64,000 nt of DNA from Arenimonas sp049195245 (GCF_049195245.1 NZ_JBMIRR010000027.1:62001-126000); one strand, 5' to 3'; shown: positions 1 through 9,420, counted from the first letter of the stretch. The notes: generated from the sequence alone by a model not told the origin. Program-made: numbers and translations.

Positions 1-62
1 GGTGCATTCGCGTGGGCAGTCAGGGTCGGCGGCGCCGAAGATGGAGCGTTGAGGCGAAAGGG

Positions 63-2906
63 CTATCGGCGCAGCTGCAGGAAGTCGGTGCTGGCGACGA
101 GGCGCAGGCTGTCCAGGCGCGGGCGGGCGGTGGGCAGGGCGGCGCGCAGGGCGTCGAGTTCGGATTCCAGCGCGGCGATTTCTTCGGGGCGCACGGCGGG
201 GTTGACCTGGGCCAGGGCGCGCAGGCGGTCGATCTCGTTGCCCAGCAGCTGGTCGGCGGTGGTCAGGGCCGATTCGATGCGTTGGGCGGCCTGCAGCAGG
301 GCTTCCTCCCGGGCGCGTTCCAGCATCGGCGGCACCAGGGCCGCGAGCACCTTGCGCTGGGGCGAGAGGTCGAAGACGCGGTCGCCGGCACGCAGGCGGG
401 CGCGTTCGCCGGGCGCGAAGTCGGGGCGCAGCTGCAGGCGGGTGTCCACCGCCACCACCAGGGGCGCGGGCGGCAGGTAGCGCTCCACGTCCAGGCCGCG
501 CGGGGCCACGCACTCCAGCACGCTCACGGCTTCCATCACCACGGTGCGCGGCGGCAGGCTGTCGTCCACCAGGAAGGCGGCGTTGCCCGATTCGCCCGAG
601 ACCAGCAGTTCGCCGGCCGAGAGCAGCAGCGGGTGATCGGCGCGCAGGTAGAGCAGGTCGTCGCGGCCCAGTGCGGTCATGCGGTCGAAGGTGGCGGTGC
701 GCGGGCCGTTCTTGAACTCTTCGAAGCCGTCCACGGTGACGTGTTCGGGATCGAGCAGCCACAGGTTGGCGGCCAGCGGCTCGTTGTGGATGCCGAAGTG
801 CTCCAGCAGGCGCAGCGCGTGGTCGTCCATCGCGGCGTGGTGGTCGTCCTCGCGCAGCGCGGTGAGCAGGCGGGTGGACGGATGGCTGCGGCTGCCCAGT
901 TCGAGCAGGCGGTCGCGGCCTTCGGCGATGATGCGGGCCAGCTCGGCGTGCTTGTCGCGCGTGCGCTTGATCAGCTCGGTCAGCGCGGGTTCGCGGGCGT
1001 CGCCGTCCTGGGCGGCCAGCTGCAGCAATTCGGCGCCGAAGCTGCGCAGCAGCTCGCGGCCGTCGGCCAGCACGCCGCGGAAGGCGTCCAGGCCTTCGTG
1101 CACCCAGCGCAGCAGCACGTCCTGCGCGCTGCCCGCCACTGCGGCGGCGTGGATGTTGACGTCGCCGCGCTGGCCGATGCGGTCCAGGCGGCCGATGCGC
1201 TGTTCCAGCATGTCCGGGTGCAGCGGCAGGTCCCACATCACCAGGTGCTGGGCGAACTGGAAGTTGCGGCCCTCGGCGCCGATCTCGCTGGCGATCAGCA
1301 GGCGCGCGCCTTCCGGATCGGCGAAGTAGGCGGCGTTGCGGTCGCGCTGCAACAGGTTCATGTCTTCGTGGAAGCGGGCGACCGGCAGGCCGCTGCGCAG
1401 GCGCAGCGCCTCTTCCAGTGCCTGCACCTTGGCGCGCGAGCGGCACAGCAGCAGCACCTTGGCGGGCGCCACGGCCTCGAGGATGCCCAGCAGCCAGTCC
1501 GTGCGCGGGTCGCGGGCATAGTCGTGCGCGGGCTCGTCGTCGGTTTCGCCGACATCGTGCGCGAACTCGGCGCGCAGGCGGCCGAGCACGGTGGGATCTT
1601 CCGGCACGTCGAGCGCGGTGAGGTGGGGCAGGCGCACGGGGAAGCCGCCGATCGCCGCGCGGCGGTTGCGGATCATCACTCGGCCGGTGCCGTGGCGGTC
1701 CACCAGGTCCGACAGCAGGGCGTCGCGCTCGCGGGTGTCGCCGGCGGCGATGCGGCCCAGCCGGCCGACCAGGGCCTCGTCGTCGCCGGGGAACAGCGCC
1801 GACAGGGTGGCCATGTCCTCGGTGGTGAGAGCCTGGTCCTCGAGCAGGCGTTCGGCCAGCGCCGAGAGCTCCAGGTAGCGGCGCGATTCTTCGCGGTAGC
1901 TTTCCAGGTCGGTGTAGCGGGCGGGGTCGAGCAGGCGCAGGCGGGCGAAGTGGCCGCCCAGGCCGAGTTGTTCCGGCGTGGCGGTGAGCAGCAGCAGGCC
2001 CGGCGTCTGCAGCGACAGCGACTCCACCAGCGCATAGCCGGGGCTGGAGAATTCCGGCGTCCACACCAGATGATGGGCCTCGTCCACCAGCAGCAGGTCC
2101 CAGCCCGCGGCCAGGGCCTGGCGGGCGCGCTTGTCGTGGCTGGCCAGCCAGTCCACCGACGCGATCACGCACTGCTCGTCCTCGAAGGGATTGGCCTTGG
2201 GCTCGGTCAGCTCCAGCGATTCGCAGCGCTCTTCGTCGTAGATGGCGAAGGGCAGGTTGAAGCGGCGCAGCAGCTCGACGAACCACTGGTTGACCAGGCT
2301 TTCCGGCACCAGCACCAGCACGCGGCGCACGCGGCCGCTGGCCAGCTGCTGGGCGGTGATCAGGCAGGCCTCGATGGTCTTGCCCAGGCCCACTTCATCG
2401 GCCAGCAGCAGGCGCGGCGGCCGGCGCTGGCTGGCGCGCTCGGCCACCTGCAGCTGGTGCGGGATCAGGTCGATGCGCGCGCCCAGCACGCCCCAGCCCG
2501 GATGCGCGCGCGCCTCGGCCCGGCGCTGCAGGCACTCGCGCCGGAATTCGAACTGGTCGTTGCGGTCGACGCGGCCCGACAGCAGGCGCGAATCGGCCTG
2601 CGACACGGGCTGCTCGGCGTCGAGCTCGCCCTCGGCATGCGCCTGGCCGTCGCAGGTGTAGTGGATCAGCGCATCGTGCAGCTCGGCGCTTTCCACCGTC
2701 TTGTCCTGGCCGCCGATGCGCACGCGCTCGCCGGGCCGGAACACGGCGCGCAGCAGGGGCGCCGAGCCCAGTGCGTACATGCGCACCACGCCGGTGCCGG
2801 TGAACACGATCTGCACCTGCCGACCCGCCAGCCGCAGCACCGTGCCGAGCCCGAGTTCGGGTTCGGCGCTCGAGAACCAGCGCTGGCCGGGGGCGAAGGT
2901 GTTCAT
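63..2906 (-). CDS. rapA: RNA polymerase-associated protein RapA (SWI2/SNF2 ATPase)
   Basis: RapA is a Swi2/Snf2 ATPase that binds RNA polymerase and helps recycle it after transcription. The 947-residue product is close to the usual length of about 968. The Walker A stretch LADEVGLGKT lies near residue 170, the DEAH box (LLLVDEAHH) near 275, and the helicase C-terminal motif EQRIGRLDRIGQR further on. The N-terminus (MNTFAPGQRWFSSAEPELGLG) is typical of RapA. I chose the ATG at 2906 because that is where homology begins; its A is also the last base of the upstream gene's stop (TGATG), which implies translational coupling to the degenerate M13 homologue. Downstream, bases 1 to 62 show nothing recognisable. 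Confidence 0.95.
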   Translation of the reverse strand: MNTFAPGQRWFSSAEPELGLGTVLRLAGRQVQIVFTGTGVVRMYALGSAPLLRAVFRPGERVRIGGQDKTVESAELHDALIHYTCDGQAHAEGELDAEQPVSQADSRLLSGRVDRNDQFEFRRECLQRRAEARAHPGWGVLGARIDLIPHQLQVAERASQRRPPRLLLADEVGLGKTIEACLITAQQLASGRVRRVLVLVPESLVNQWFVELLRRFNLPFAIYDEERCESLELTEPKANPFEDEQCVIASVDWLASHDKRARQALAAGWDLLLVDEAHHLVWTPEFSSPGYALVESLSLQTPGLLLLTATPEQLGLGGHFARLRLLDPARYTDLESYREESRRYLELSALAERLLEDQALTTEDMATLSALFPGDDEALVGRLGRIAAGDTRERDALLSDLVDRHGTGRVMIRNRRAAIGGFPVRLPHLTALDVPEDPTVLGRLRAEFAHDVGETDDEPAHDYARDPRTDWLLGILEAVAPAKVLLLCRSRAKVQALEEALRLRSGLPVARFHEDMNLLQRDRNAAYFADPEGARLLIASEIGAEGRNFQFAQHLVMWDLPLHPDMLEQRIGRLDRIGQRGDVNIHAAAVAGSAQDVLLRWVHEGLDAFRGVLADGRELLRSFGAELLQLAAQDGDAREPALTELIKRTRDKHAELARIIAEGRDRLLELGSRSHPSTRLLTALREDDHHAAMDDHALRLLEHFGIHNEPLAANLWLLDPEHVTVDGFEEFKNGPRTATFDRMTALGRDDLLYLRADHPLLLSAGELLVSGESGNAAFLVDDSLPPRTVVMEAVSVLECVAPRGLDVERYLPPAPLVVAVDTRLQLRPDFAPGERARLRAGDRVFDLSPQRKVLAALVPPMLERAREEALLQAAQRIESALTTADQLLGNEIDRLRALAQVNPAVRPEEIAALESELDALRAALPTARPRLDSLRLVASTDFLQLRR

Positions 2907-4807
2907 CAGCGCCAAAGGGCAACCTGCTCCTTGGCGGTGCGCTGCATCGGCACCTTGCCCTTGCAGCCGTACGCCTGGCCGAAGGCGGGCAGGTTGGACA
3001 GCGGGCCGTTCACGCGCCACTTGGAAGGCGCATGGATGGCGCTGGCCTGCGCGGCCGCCAGCACGGTGTCCTTGTCCTGGCGCGCCCACAGGTTGGCCCA
3101 GCCGGTGAAGAAAGCCTTGGACGCGGCGGCGTCGGGCGTGCCCTGCGCATTCAGCGCGGCCCAGGCGATCTCCAGGCCGGCCAGGTCGGCCTGGTTCTGC
3201 GCGAAGCTGCGGGTACCGTTGACCTTGGTGGCGCCGCCCGTGGCGGAGTAGGCGTTGTACTGCGCGATCAGCGGCGTGGCGCGCTTGCCCCAGGCGGCCG
3301 CGTCCGGGCCGTCCCACGTCTGCAGCGACAGGCTGAGCTGCTGCGCCACCAGCGCACCGAAGCCGCCGAAATCAGCGGCGCTGCCGCCGTCGTCGAGGAT
3401 GGGCGGCTGCAGCGTGCCCGAGGTCACCACCAGGCGGTTTTCCTGCGGCAGCAGCGCCACCAGCGGCTGCCACTGCTCGGCCGGCCAGGCCATGCGCGCG
3501 CGCACCAGCGCGTACTTCTGCAGCCAGCGGCGCAGCGCCAGCACGTTGCCGGCCAGCTCGTTGCGCTTGAACTTCAGGTCGTCGAACACGTTGTCGGGCA
3601 CTTCGCTGCCGACCTGGATCACCATGGCCTGCAGGCGCGCGCGCGCCGAGGCCTTGCCGCCTTCGCTCAGCCACGGCGCGCGGTCCACCGAGGCGATGGC
3701 GCTGGCGCGCACGGCCTCGGCGATGGCCTTGGCGCGCTCCTGGCGCGGCACCGGCAGGAAGCGCTGGGTGTAGGCGGCGTCGAGCAGCTCGGGCACGCGC
3801 GATTCAAGCACCCAGCGGGCGCGCAGCGCGCGCGGCGTCGGCGCCGCCTGGCCGGCCAGGGTCACTTCGTACAGCTGGCCCCAGGGATCGTTGAAGCCCT
3901 TGGACAGCGTGGGCGCCATGTCGCGCGCGATCTGCGCACGCAGGTAGACCTTCCACTGCTCGGGCTTGGTCTTGGCGATCAGCTGGTTGAGCGCCTGGAA
4001 GAAGCCCGGCGCGGTCATCGCCACCTGGCTGGCCTTGAGGCCGTGCGCGGCCAGCAGGCGTTCGAGTTCGAGCGCACCGGCCACGCCGGAAGCGTCCTTG
4101 GTGGACATGACCTGGAACGGCGTGCCGGTGAGCGTGGCCTTGGCCAGGGTGCGCTCCATCTGCATCACCCAGCCCACCTGCTCGGCCAGCTTGGCCTCGG
4201 GCGTGCCGGTGAGCCGCAGCCATTCCCAGACCGCGGCGCCGTAGCGCTTCTCCACCGGCTGCACCAGCGGGTCGGTGCTGTCGTAGAAGCCGGGGTCGGG
4301 CAGGCCGATGCCGCCGGCGCCGATCTGGGCGTAGGGCGTGCCGGTGTTGTCGCGCAGCACCTGCAGGTCCACCAGCACGGGCATGCCGGCCGCGTGCAGC
4401 GCGGCAATGGCCGGGGCCACGTCGCGGGTGCGCTTGATCTTGTCGACGATGGCCAGCAGCGGCGCCAGCGGCTTGGCGCCGGCGGCTTCGATCGCGGCTT
4501 CGTCCTGGGCGCTGGCGAACAGGTCGGCCAGCCGCACCGACACCATGGCCTGCGCCGGCGCCGTGGTGGCCGACAGCACCTGGTCGCGCTGGGCCTGGTT
4601 CTGGGCGTACAGCTGGTCCCAGCGGCTGAGCGAGCTGGCATTGGCAGGCAGCTTGTTGCCGGCCAGCCAGGCCGCATTGGCGTGGCCGTAGAAGTCGGTG
4701 CAGGCGGCGGGGGTGGCGGGCGCGCGCTGCGCGGCGGCCGGGCCGGCGGCCAGGGTGAGCATCAGGGCGACGACCAGGGGCGAGACCAGGGGCAGGCGGA
4801 CGGGCAT
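2906..4807 (-). CDS. M13 family metallopeptidase homologue lacking zinc ligands (pseudoenzyme)
   Basis: This is a 633-residue exported protein of the neprilysin/PepO (M13) family. It has a Sec signal peptide (about residues 1-27, ending GPAAAQ) and no lipobox. The start at 4807 follows a GGAG ribosome site. The fold signature is recognisable: LQPPILD aligns with LQPPFFD of its neighbours, and the C-terminus ends VALWR. The catalytic residues are gone. Where the two downstream paralogues have GHEMIHG or GHEMLHG, this protein has AQQLSLS near residue 487. The third-ligand motif ENIADLGG reads QNQADLAG near residue 539, and the NAYY substrate motif is missing. The reading frame is intact, so it looks like a maintained pseudoenzyme rather than a decayed gene. 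It is coupled to rapA by TGATG. Confidence 0.88.
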   Translation of the reverse strand: MPVRLPLVSPLVVALMLTLAAGPAAAQRAPATPAACTDFYGHANAAWLAGNKLPANASSLSRWDQLYAQNQAQRDQVLSATTAPAQAMVSVRLADLFASAQDEAAIEAAGAKPLAPLLAIVDKIKRTRDVAPAIAALHAAGMPVLVDLQVLRDNTGTPYAQIGAGGIGLPDPGFYDSTDPLVQPVEKRYGAAVWEWLRLTGTPEAKLAEQVGWVMQMERTLAKATLTGTPFQVMSTKDASGVAGALELERLLAAHGLKASQVAMTAPGFFQALNQLIAKTKPEQWKVYLRAQIARDMAPTLSKGFNDPWGQLYEVTLAGQAAPTPRALRARWVLESRVPELLDAAYTQRFLPVPRQERAKAIAEAVRASAIASVDRAPWLSEGGKASARARLQAMVIQVGSEVPDNVFDDLKFKRNELAGNVLALRRWLQKYALVRARMAWPAEQWQPLVALLPQENRLVVTSGTLQPPILDDGGSAADFGGFGALVAQQLSLSLQTWDGPDAAAWGKRATPLIAQYNAYSATGGATKVNGTRSFAQNQADLAGLEIAWAALNAQGTPDAAASKAFFTGWANLWARQDKDTVLAAAQASAIHAPSKWRVNGPLSNLPAFGQAYGCKGKVPMQRTAKEQVALWR

Positions 4808-4833
4808 CGCGGACTCCAATTCAGGGGACCGCG

Positions 4834-4839
4834 ATTCTA
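4834..4839 (-). promoter_or_regulatory. Candidate -10 box for the M13 pseudoenzyme-rapA operon
   Basis: Read on the minus strand, the hexamer TAGAAT (5 of 6 to TATAAT) lies 26 bases upstream of the ATG at 4807. It sits between that start and the upstream terminator, so the pseudoenzyme and rapA could be transcribed independently of the two active M13 genes. No good -35 box is visible at 17-base spacing. Confidence 0.4.
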
Positions 4840-4884
4840 CCGCCCCGGCCGGGCCCGGCCCACCCAATTCGCGCCCAAAAAGAA

Positions 4885-4909
4885 AACGGCCCGGGCAAGC
4901 CGGGCCGTT
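4885..4909 (-). terminator. Rho-independent terminator of the second M13 gene
   Basis: A perfect 10-bp GC-rich stem (AACGGCCCGG / CCGGGCCGTT) with a 5-base loop. On the minus strand it is followed by TTTTCTTTTT. It lies 30 bases past the stop of the M13 gene ending at 4939 and separates that gene from the pseudoenzyme-rapA pair. Confidence 0.85.
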
Positions 4910-4938
4910 CCCTTACCTGAACGCAGGGGCGTGGCGGC

Positions 4939-7041
4939 TTACCAGATGGCAACCTTCACGTCGTCGGCCCGCACCATGGCGTCGCCGGCCTTGCAGCCGA
5001 AGGCGTCGGCGAAGGCCGGCAGGTTGGACGGCGCGCCGATGGCCCGGAAGTTGGCCGGGGCGTGCGAATCGGTCTGCAGGCGCACCTTGAGCTCCTCGGG
5101 CTTGTAGTTCACGCGCCAGACCGTGGCCCAGTTCATGAAGAAGCGCTGGTTGGGGCCGTAGCCCTCGATCTCGCCGACGCGCTTGTTCTCCAGCTCGCGC
5201 TGCAGGGCGTCGTAGGCCACCGCCAGGCCACCCAGGTCGGCGATGTTCTCGCCCAGGGTCAGCTTGCCGTTGACGGTTTCCCCGTCAATGGAGTGGTAGC
5301 CGTTGAACTGCGCCACCAGCTTGCCGGTGAGCTCCTCGAAGCCGGCCTTGTCCTTGTCGCTCCACCAGTTCTCGAAGTTGCCGGTCGGTCCGAAGCGGCT
5401 GCCCTGGTCGTCGTAGCCGTGGATCATCTCGTGGCCGATCACGGCGCCGATGCCGCCGTAGTTCACCGCGTCGTCGGCATTGGGGTCGAAGAAGGGCGGT
5501 TGCAGGATCGCGGCCGGGAACACGATCTCGTTGGCCAGCGGGTTGTAGTAGGCATTCACCGTCTGCGGGCTCATGCCCCACTCGGTCTTGTCCACCGGCT
5601 CGCCGATCTTGGACAGGTTCCACTTGTGGTTGAACTCGTTGGCGGCCATCAGGTTGGCCACGTAGCTGTCGCGGCTGGTCTGCAGGCCGCTCCAGTCGCG
5701 CCACTTGTCCGGGTAGCCGATCTTGGGCGTGAACGAGGCCCACTTCTCCAGCGCCTTGGCCTTGGTCTCCGGGCTCATCCAGGCCAGGCCCTCGATGCGC
5801 GTCTTCAGCGCCGCGCCCAGGTTGCTCACCAGCGACTGCATGCGCTCCTTGGCCTCGGGCGAGAAGGCCACCTCGACGTACTCCTCGCCCAGCGCTTCGC
5901 CCATCTGGCCGTTGATGGTGTTGAGCACGCGCTTCCAGCGCGGCTGCATCTCGGCCTGGCCGCGCAGGGTCTTGCCGTAGAAGTTGAAGTTCTCGGTGGC
6001 GAAGTCATCCGAGAGAAAGGGCGAGGCATTGCTGATCGCCTGCGTGCGCAGGTAGGCCTGCCAGGTCGCGGCGGGCACGTCGGCCAGCATCGCGCTGACT
6101 TCCTTGTGGAAGGCGGGCTGGGCCAGCGAGAACATCTCCGGCGCCTCCAGGCCCTGCGCGCTGAAGAAGGCCGACCACTTGAAGTTCGGGGTCAGCGCGT
6201 CGGCGTCGGCGACGCTGACCGGGTTGTAGTACAGCGAGACGTCGCGCGACAGCTCCTCGGCCGACGAAGACACCTTCGCCAGGCGGGTTTCGAAGGCCAT
6301 CACGGCCTGGGCCTGTTCGGCCGCGGTGGCCTCGTCGGCGCCCGCCAGCTTGAGCAGATTGGCCAGGTAGCCCACATAGGCCTCGCGGATGGATGCGTGC
6401 TTCTCGTCGAAGTAATAGCCCTTGTCCGGCAGGCCCAGGCCGCCCTGGGTGGCATAGGCGATGTTGAGGCTGGAGTTCTTGAAATCGGCCAGCGGTCCGA
6501 AGCCGAACACGTAGGCCTGGCCCTTGGCGTAGCTGTTGGCGATGTAGGCGGCGATGGCCTCGCCCGAGTCGAGCGCAGCGATCTCGTCGAGCATCGGCTG
6601 GATCGGGGTGATGCCGGCGGCGTTCACCGCGGCCTCGTCCATGCCGGTGGCCCAGACGTCGCCGATCAGCTTGCCGGTGCCGGTGGCATTGGGCTGCGCG
6701 GCCAGGTTCTCCACCAGCTTCTGCTGGATTTCCAGCGAGCGTTCGGCCAGGACCACGAACGGGCCCCAGGTGGTGCGGTCGGCCGGGACCGGATTGGCGG
6801 CCAGCCACTTGCCGTTGACGAAGCCGTTGAAGTCGGTGCAGGCGGCGACATTGCTGTCCAGGTCGCTGGCCTGCAGCGAGATCGCGGGGATCTTCAGGCT
6901 GGACAGGTCCACCACGGGCTTGGCCGGGGCCGTTTCAGGCGCAGCGGCGGTTTCCGCTGGCGCGTCGGCCTTCTGGCAGGCGGCAAGCGCGACGCTGACC
7001 GCGAGGGCCAGGGCGAGGGGTTTGATCGAGCGTAGGTTCAC
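4939..7041 (-). CDS. M13 family zinc metallopeptidase, lipoprotein (PepO/neprilysin-like)
   Basis: A 700-residue peptidase probably anchored in the envelope. The N-terminus is a lipoprotein signal with lipobox LAAC (Cys near residue 22). M13 enzymes cleave short peptides using one zinc. All catalytic elements are present: substrate motif NAYY, zinc site GHEMIHG near residue 538, third ligand in ENIADLGG near 599, and a C-terminal VAIW end. The start is GTG at 7041, with GGAG six bases upstream. It lies 47 bases downstream of a close paralogue (7088-9199), and the two share long identical stretches around SFTPKIGYPDKWRDWSG, so the pair looks like a tandem duplication. Substrate unknown. Confidence 0.93.
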   Translation of the reverse strand: MNLRSIKPLALALAVSVALAACQKADAPAETAAAPETAPAKPVVDLSSLKIPAISLQASDLDSNVAACTDFNGFVNGKWLAANPVPADRTTWGPFVVLAERSLEIQQKLVENLAAQPNATGTGKLIGDVWATGMDEAAVNAAGITPIQPMLDEIAALDSGEAIAAYIANSYAKGQAYVFGFGPLADFKNSSLNIAYATQGGLGLPDKGYYFDEKHASIREAYVGYLANLLKLAGADEATAAEQAQAVMAFETRLAKVSSSAEELSRDVSLYYNPVSVADADALTPNFKWSAFFSAQGLEAPEMFSLAQPAFHKEVSAMLADVPAATWQAYLRTQAISNASPFLSDDFATENFNFYGKTLRGQAEMQPRWKRVLNTINGQMGEALGEEYVEVAFSPEAKERMQSLVSNLGAALKTRIEGLAWMSPETKAKALEKWASFTPKIGYPDKWRDWSGLQTSRDSYVANLMAANEFNHKWNLSKIGEPVDKTEWGMSPQTVNAYYNPLANEIVFPAAILQPPFFDPNADDAVNYGGIGAVIGHEMIHGYDDQGSRFGPTGNFENWWSDKDKAGFEELTGKLVAQFNGYHSIDGETVNGKLTLGENIADLGGLAVAYDALQRELENKRVGEIEGYGPNQRFFMNWATVWRVNYKPEELKVRLQTDSHAPANFRAIGAPSNLPAFADAFGCKAGDAMVRADDVKVAIW

Positions 7042-7087
7042 GTGAAGCTCCAGGCCGGTGCGGCCGTGTTGGGAAAGGGGAGGGGAA

Positions 7088-9199
7088 TCACCAGATGACG
7101 ACGCGGTCGGCGGCCGGGCGCACCATCTTGTCGCCTTCCTTGCAGCCGAAGGCGGCGGCGAAGGCGGGCAGGTTGGAATGCGGGCCGATGGCGCGGAACA
7201 TGCCGGGCGAATGCGGGCCGACCGTGATCTGCTGCTTGAGCTGGGCCTCGGTGAAGGCCACGCGCCAAACCGTGGACCAGTTCATGAAGAAGCGCTGGTC
7301 CTGGCTGTAGCCGTCGATCATCGGGTCGGTGAAGCCGGGGCCCTGCGCCTGTTTCAGCGCGTCGTAGGCCACGGTGACGCCGCCCAGGTCGGCGATGTTC
7401 TCGCCCAGGCCCAGACGCCCGTTGACGAACAGCCCCGGCAGCGCCTCGTAGCCGCTGTACTGGTCGGCCAGCTTGGTGGTCGCGGCCTCGAACTTGGCGC
7501 GGTCCTCTTCGGTCCACCAGTTCACCATGTTGCCCTGGGCGTCGAACTTGCTGCCCTGGTCGTCGAAGCCATGCAGCATCTCGTGGCCGATCACCGCGCC
7601 GATGCCGCCGTAGTTCAGCGCGTCGTCGGCGTTGGCGTCGAAGAAGGGCGGCTGCAGGATCGCCGCCGGGAACACGATTTCATTGGCGGTGGAGCGGTAG
7701 TAGGCGTTCACCGTCTGCGGGCTCATGCCCCACTCGCTGCGGTCCACGGGCTTGCCGATCTTGTCGAGGTTGAAGCGCGTGTTGAAGGCCATGGCCGCCA
7801 TCACGTTGTCGGCGTAGCTGGCGCGCGCCACCGACAGGCCGCTCCAGTCGCGCCACTTGTCCGGGTAGCCGATCTTGGGCGTGAACGACGCCCACTTCTC
7901 GAGCGCCTTGGTCTTGGTCTCGGCGCTCATCCAGTCCAGGTTCTCCAGGCGTCCCTTGAGCGACTGCATCAGGTTCTGCACCAGGGCCTCCATCTTGGCC
8001 TTGGATTCGGGCGGGAAGGCCTGCGCCACGTAGATCTGCCCGAAGCCTTCGCCCATGGCGCCGTTGAGCGTGCCCAGCACGCGCTTCCAGCGCTCCTGCA
8101 GCTCGGCCTGGCCGCCAAGCGTCTTGCGGTAGAAATCGTAGTTGGCCTGCACGAAGGGCTGGCTGAGGTAGGGCGCGGCATTGTCGATGGCGCGGAAGCG
8201 CAGCCAGGTCTGCCACTGCTCCAGCGGCACGTCGGCCAGCATGGCGTCGAATTCCTTGAAGAAGCCCGGCGTGGCCAGCGAGAAGGAGGCCGGCGCCGGC
8301 ACGTCAAGGGCGGCGAAGAACGCGGTCCAGGAAAAGTGGGGCGTGCTGGCGTCGGCATCGGCCAGCGCGACCGGGTTGTAGCGCGTGGCCGGGTCGCGCA
8401 TCTCGACGCGGCCCAGCGAGGCCTTGGCCAGGCGGGTTTCGAAATCCAGCACCTGGCGGGCCTGGGCCCGGGCGCTTTCGGCGTCGGCTCCGCCCAGCGT
8501 CAGCACCTTGGCCACGTGCTCGAGGAAGGCGGCGCGCGCGGTCTGGTAGTCCTCGCGGTCTTCCAGGTAGTACGCGCGTTCGGGCAGCGACAGCCCGCCC
8601 TGCACGGCATAGGCGATGTTGGTGCCGGAGTCCTTGTAGTCGGCCATCGAGAAGAAGCTAAAGAGCATGCCCTGGCCGCGCGCGTAGGCGTCGCCCAGGT
8701 AGGCGGGGATGTCGGCGTTGGCCTGGATCGCCGCGATGCGGTCGAGTTCGGGCTGCAGCGGCGCCAGGCCGGCCGCTTCGATCGCCGGCTCGTCCATGCC
8801 CGAGGCGAAGAAGTCGCCGACCTTCTGCTCCATCGAGCCCTGCGGCCAGGTACTGGCGGCCGCGGCCTTGGCCAGTTCGTGCTGCACCTGCAGGGAGCGC
8901 TCGCCGAGGGCCGCGAAGGCACCCCAGACCGTGCGGTCGCCCGGCACGGGGTTGGCGGCTAGCCACTTGGCATTCACGAAGTCGTTGAAGTCCTGGCAGG
9001 CCTGCACCTGCGTATCGATGTCGGCCAGCTGCAGCGAAATCGGCTGCTGGCTGACCTTGCCCAGGTCGATGCTCAGCTTGGGCACTTCCGGCGCCTCGGG
9101 CGCGGCCGCGGTTTCGACCGGCGCCGGCGCGCGCTGGCAGGCCGCCAGGGCCAGGGTGATGGACAGGGCGAGCAGGAGCGGCTTGGGCGCGAAGGTCAT
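7088..9199 (-). CDS. M13 family zinc metallopeptidase, lipoprotein (second paralogue)
   Basis: A 703-residue M13 peptidase starting at the ATG at 9199. A longer frame exists upstream, but the signal peptide begins here. The lipobox is LAAC, which would place it on a membrane facing the periplasm. Active-site residues are intact: NAYY, GHEMLHG near residue 540, and ENIADLGG. It is the first gene of the M13 group and is probably co-transcribed with the paralogue that starts 46 bases downstream, since the intervening bases contain no terminator-like hairpin. It differs from its neighbour mainly in the N-terminal third, which may alter substrate choice. Confidence 0.93.
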   Translation of the reverse strand: MTFAPKPLLLALSITLALAACQRAPAPVETAAAPEAPEVPKLSIDLGKVSQQPISLQLADIDTQVQACQDFNDFVNAKWLAANPVPGDRTVWGAFAALGERSLQVQHELAKAAAASTWPQGSMEQKVGDFFASGMDEPAIEAAGLAPLQPELDRIAAIQANADIPAYLGDAYARGQGMLFSFFSMADYKDSGTNIAYAVQGGLSLPERAYYLEDREDYQTARAAFLEHVAKVLTLGGADAESARAQARQVLDFETRLAKASLGRVEMRDPATRYNPVALADADASTPHFSWTAFFAALDVPAPASFSLATPGFFKEFDAMLADVPLEQWQTWLRFRAIDNAAPYLSQPFVQANYDFYRKTLGGQAELQERWKRVLGTLNGAMGEGFGQIYVAQAFPPESKAKMEALVQNLMQSLKGRLENLDWMSAETKTKALEKWASFTPKIGYPDKWRDWSGLSVARASYADNVMAAMAFNTRFNLDKIGKPVDRSEWGMSPQTVNAYYRSTANEIVFPAAILQPPFFDANADDALNYGGIGAVIGHEMLHGFDDQGSKFDAQGNMVNWWTEEDRAKFEAATTKLADQYSGYEALPGLFVNGRLGLGENIADLGGVTVAYDALKQAQGPGFTDPMIDGYSQDQRFFMNWSTVWRVAFTEAQLKQQITVGPHSPGMFRAIGPHSNLPAFAAAFGCKEGDKMVRPAADRVVIW

Positions 9200-9218
9200 G
9201 GCGTTTCCAGGGAGGGAG

Positions 9219-9235
9219 CTAGCCGACAAGGCTAG
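9219..9235. promoter_or_regulatory. Inverted repeat upstream of the M13 peptidase gene
   Basis: CTAGCC-GACAA-GGCTAG, a perfect 6-bp inverted repeat 20 bases upstream of the M13 start at 9199. The position suits a repressor operator or a 5' UTR hairpin. The binding protein is unknown. Confidence 0.3.
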
Positions 9236-9404
9236 GCGCTGCGCGTGGGCGTGGGTACGGGCCATTGGTCATGGCCGCGGCGGGGTTGCCGAAAGGCGCC
9301 GGGGCGGACATCGGGCGGGCCGGTTCCCTTCGCTGCCCGCAGCGGGTAAGGTAGGGGCGTTGGTCCTGGACTCCCATGCTCATGAAGCCCCGTCTCCAGA
9401 CCCG

Positions 9405-9420
9405 CGGACCGACCGGTCCG
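9405..9420. promoter_or_regulatory. Inverted repeat in the serA/M13 divergent region
   Basis: CGGACCG-AC-CGGTCCG, a perfect 7-bp inverted repeat about 240 bases upstream of serA. It may be an operator or a hairpin. Nothing in the window identifies a regulator for it. Confidence 0.3.

Noticed and set aside
12..3251. Plus-strand open frame of 1079 codons opposite rapA
   Set aside because: Composition is Gln/Ala/Arg/Gly-rich with no homology or ribosome site; it is the mirror of the GC-rich rapA codons on the other strand.
5062..7035. Plus-strand open frame of 657 codons opposite the second M13 gene
   Set aside because: Low-complexity Val/Gly/Ala/Arg sequence and a strong match on the opposite strand; a shadow of codon bias at about 70% GC.
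7058..8962. Plus-strand open frame of 634 codons opposite the third M13 gene
   Set aside because: Same reasons as the mirror of the second copy; both mirrors resemble each other only because the genes do.
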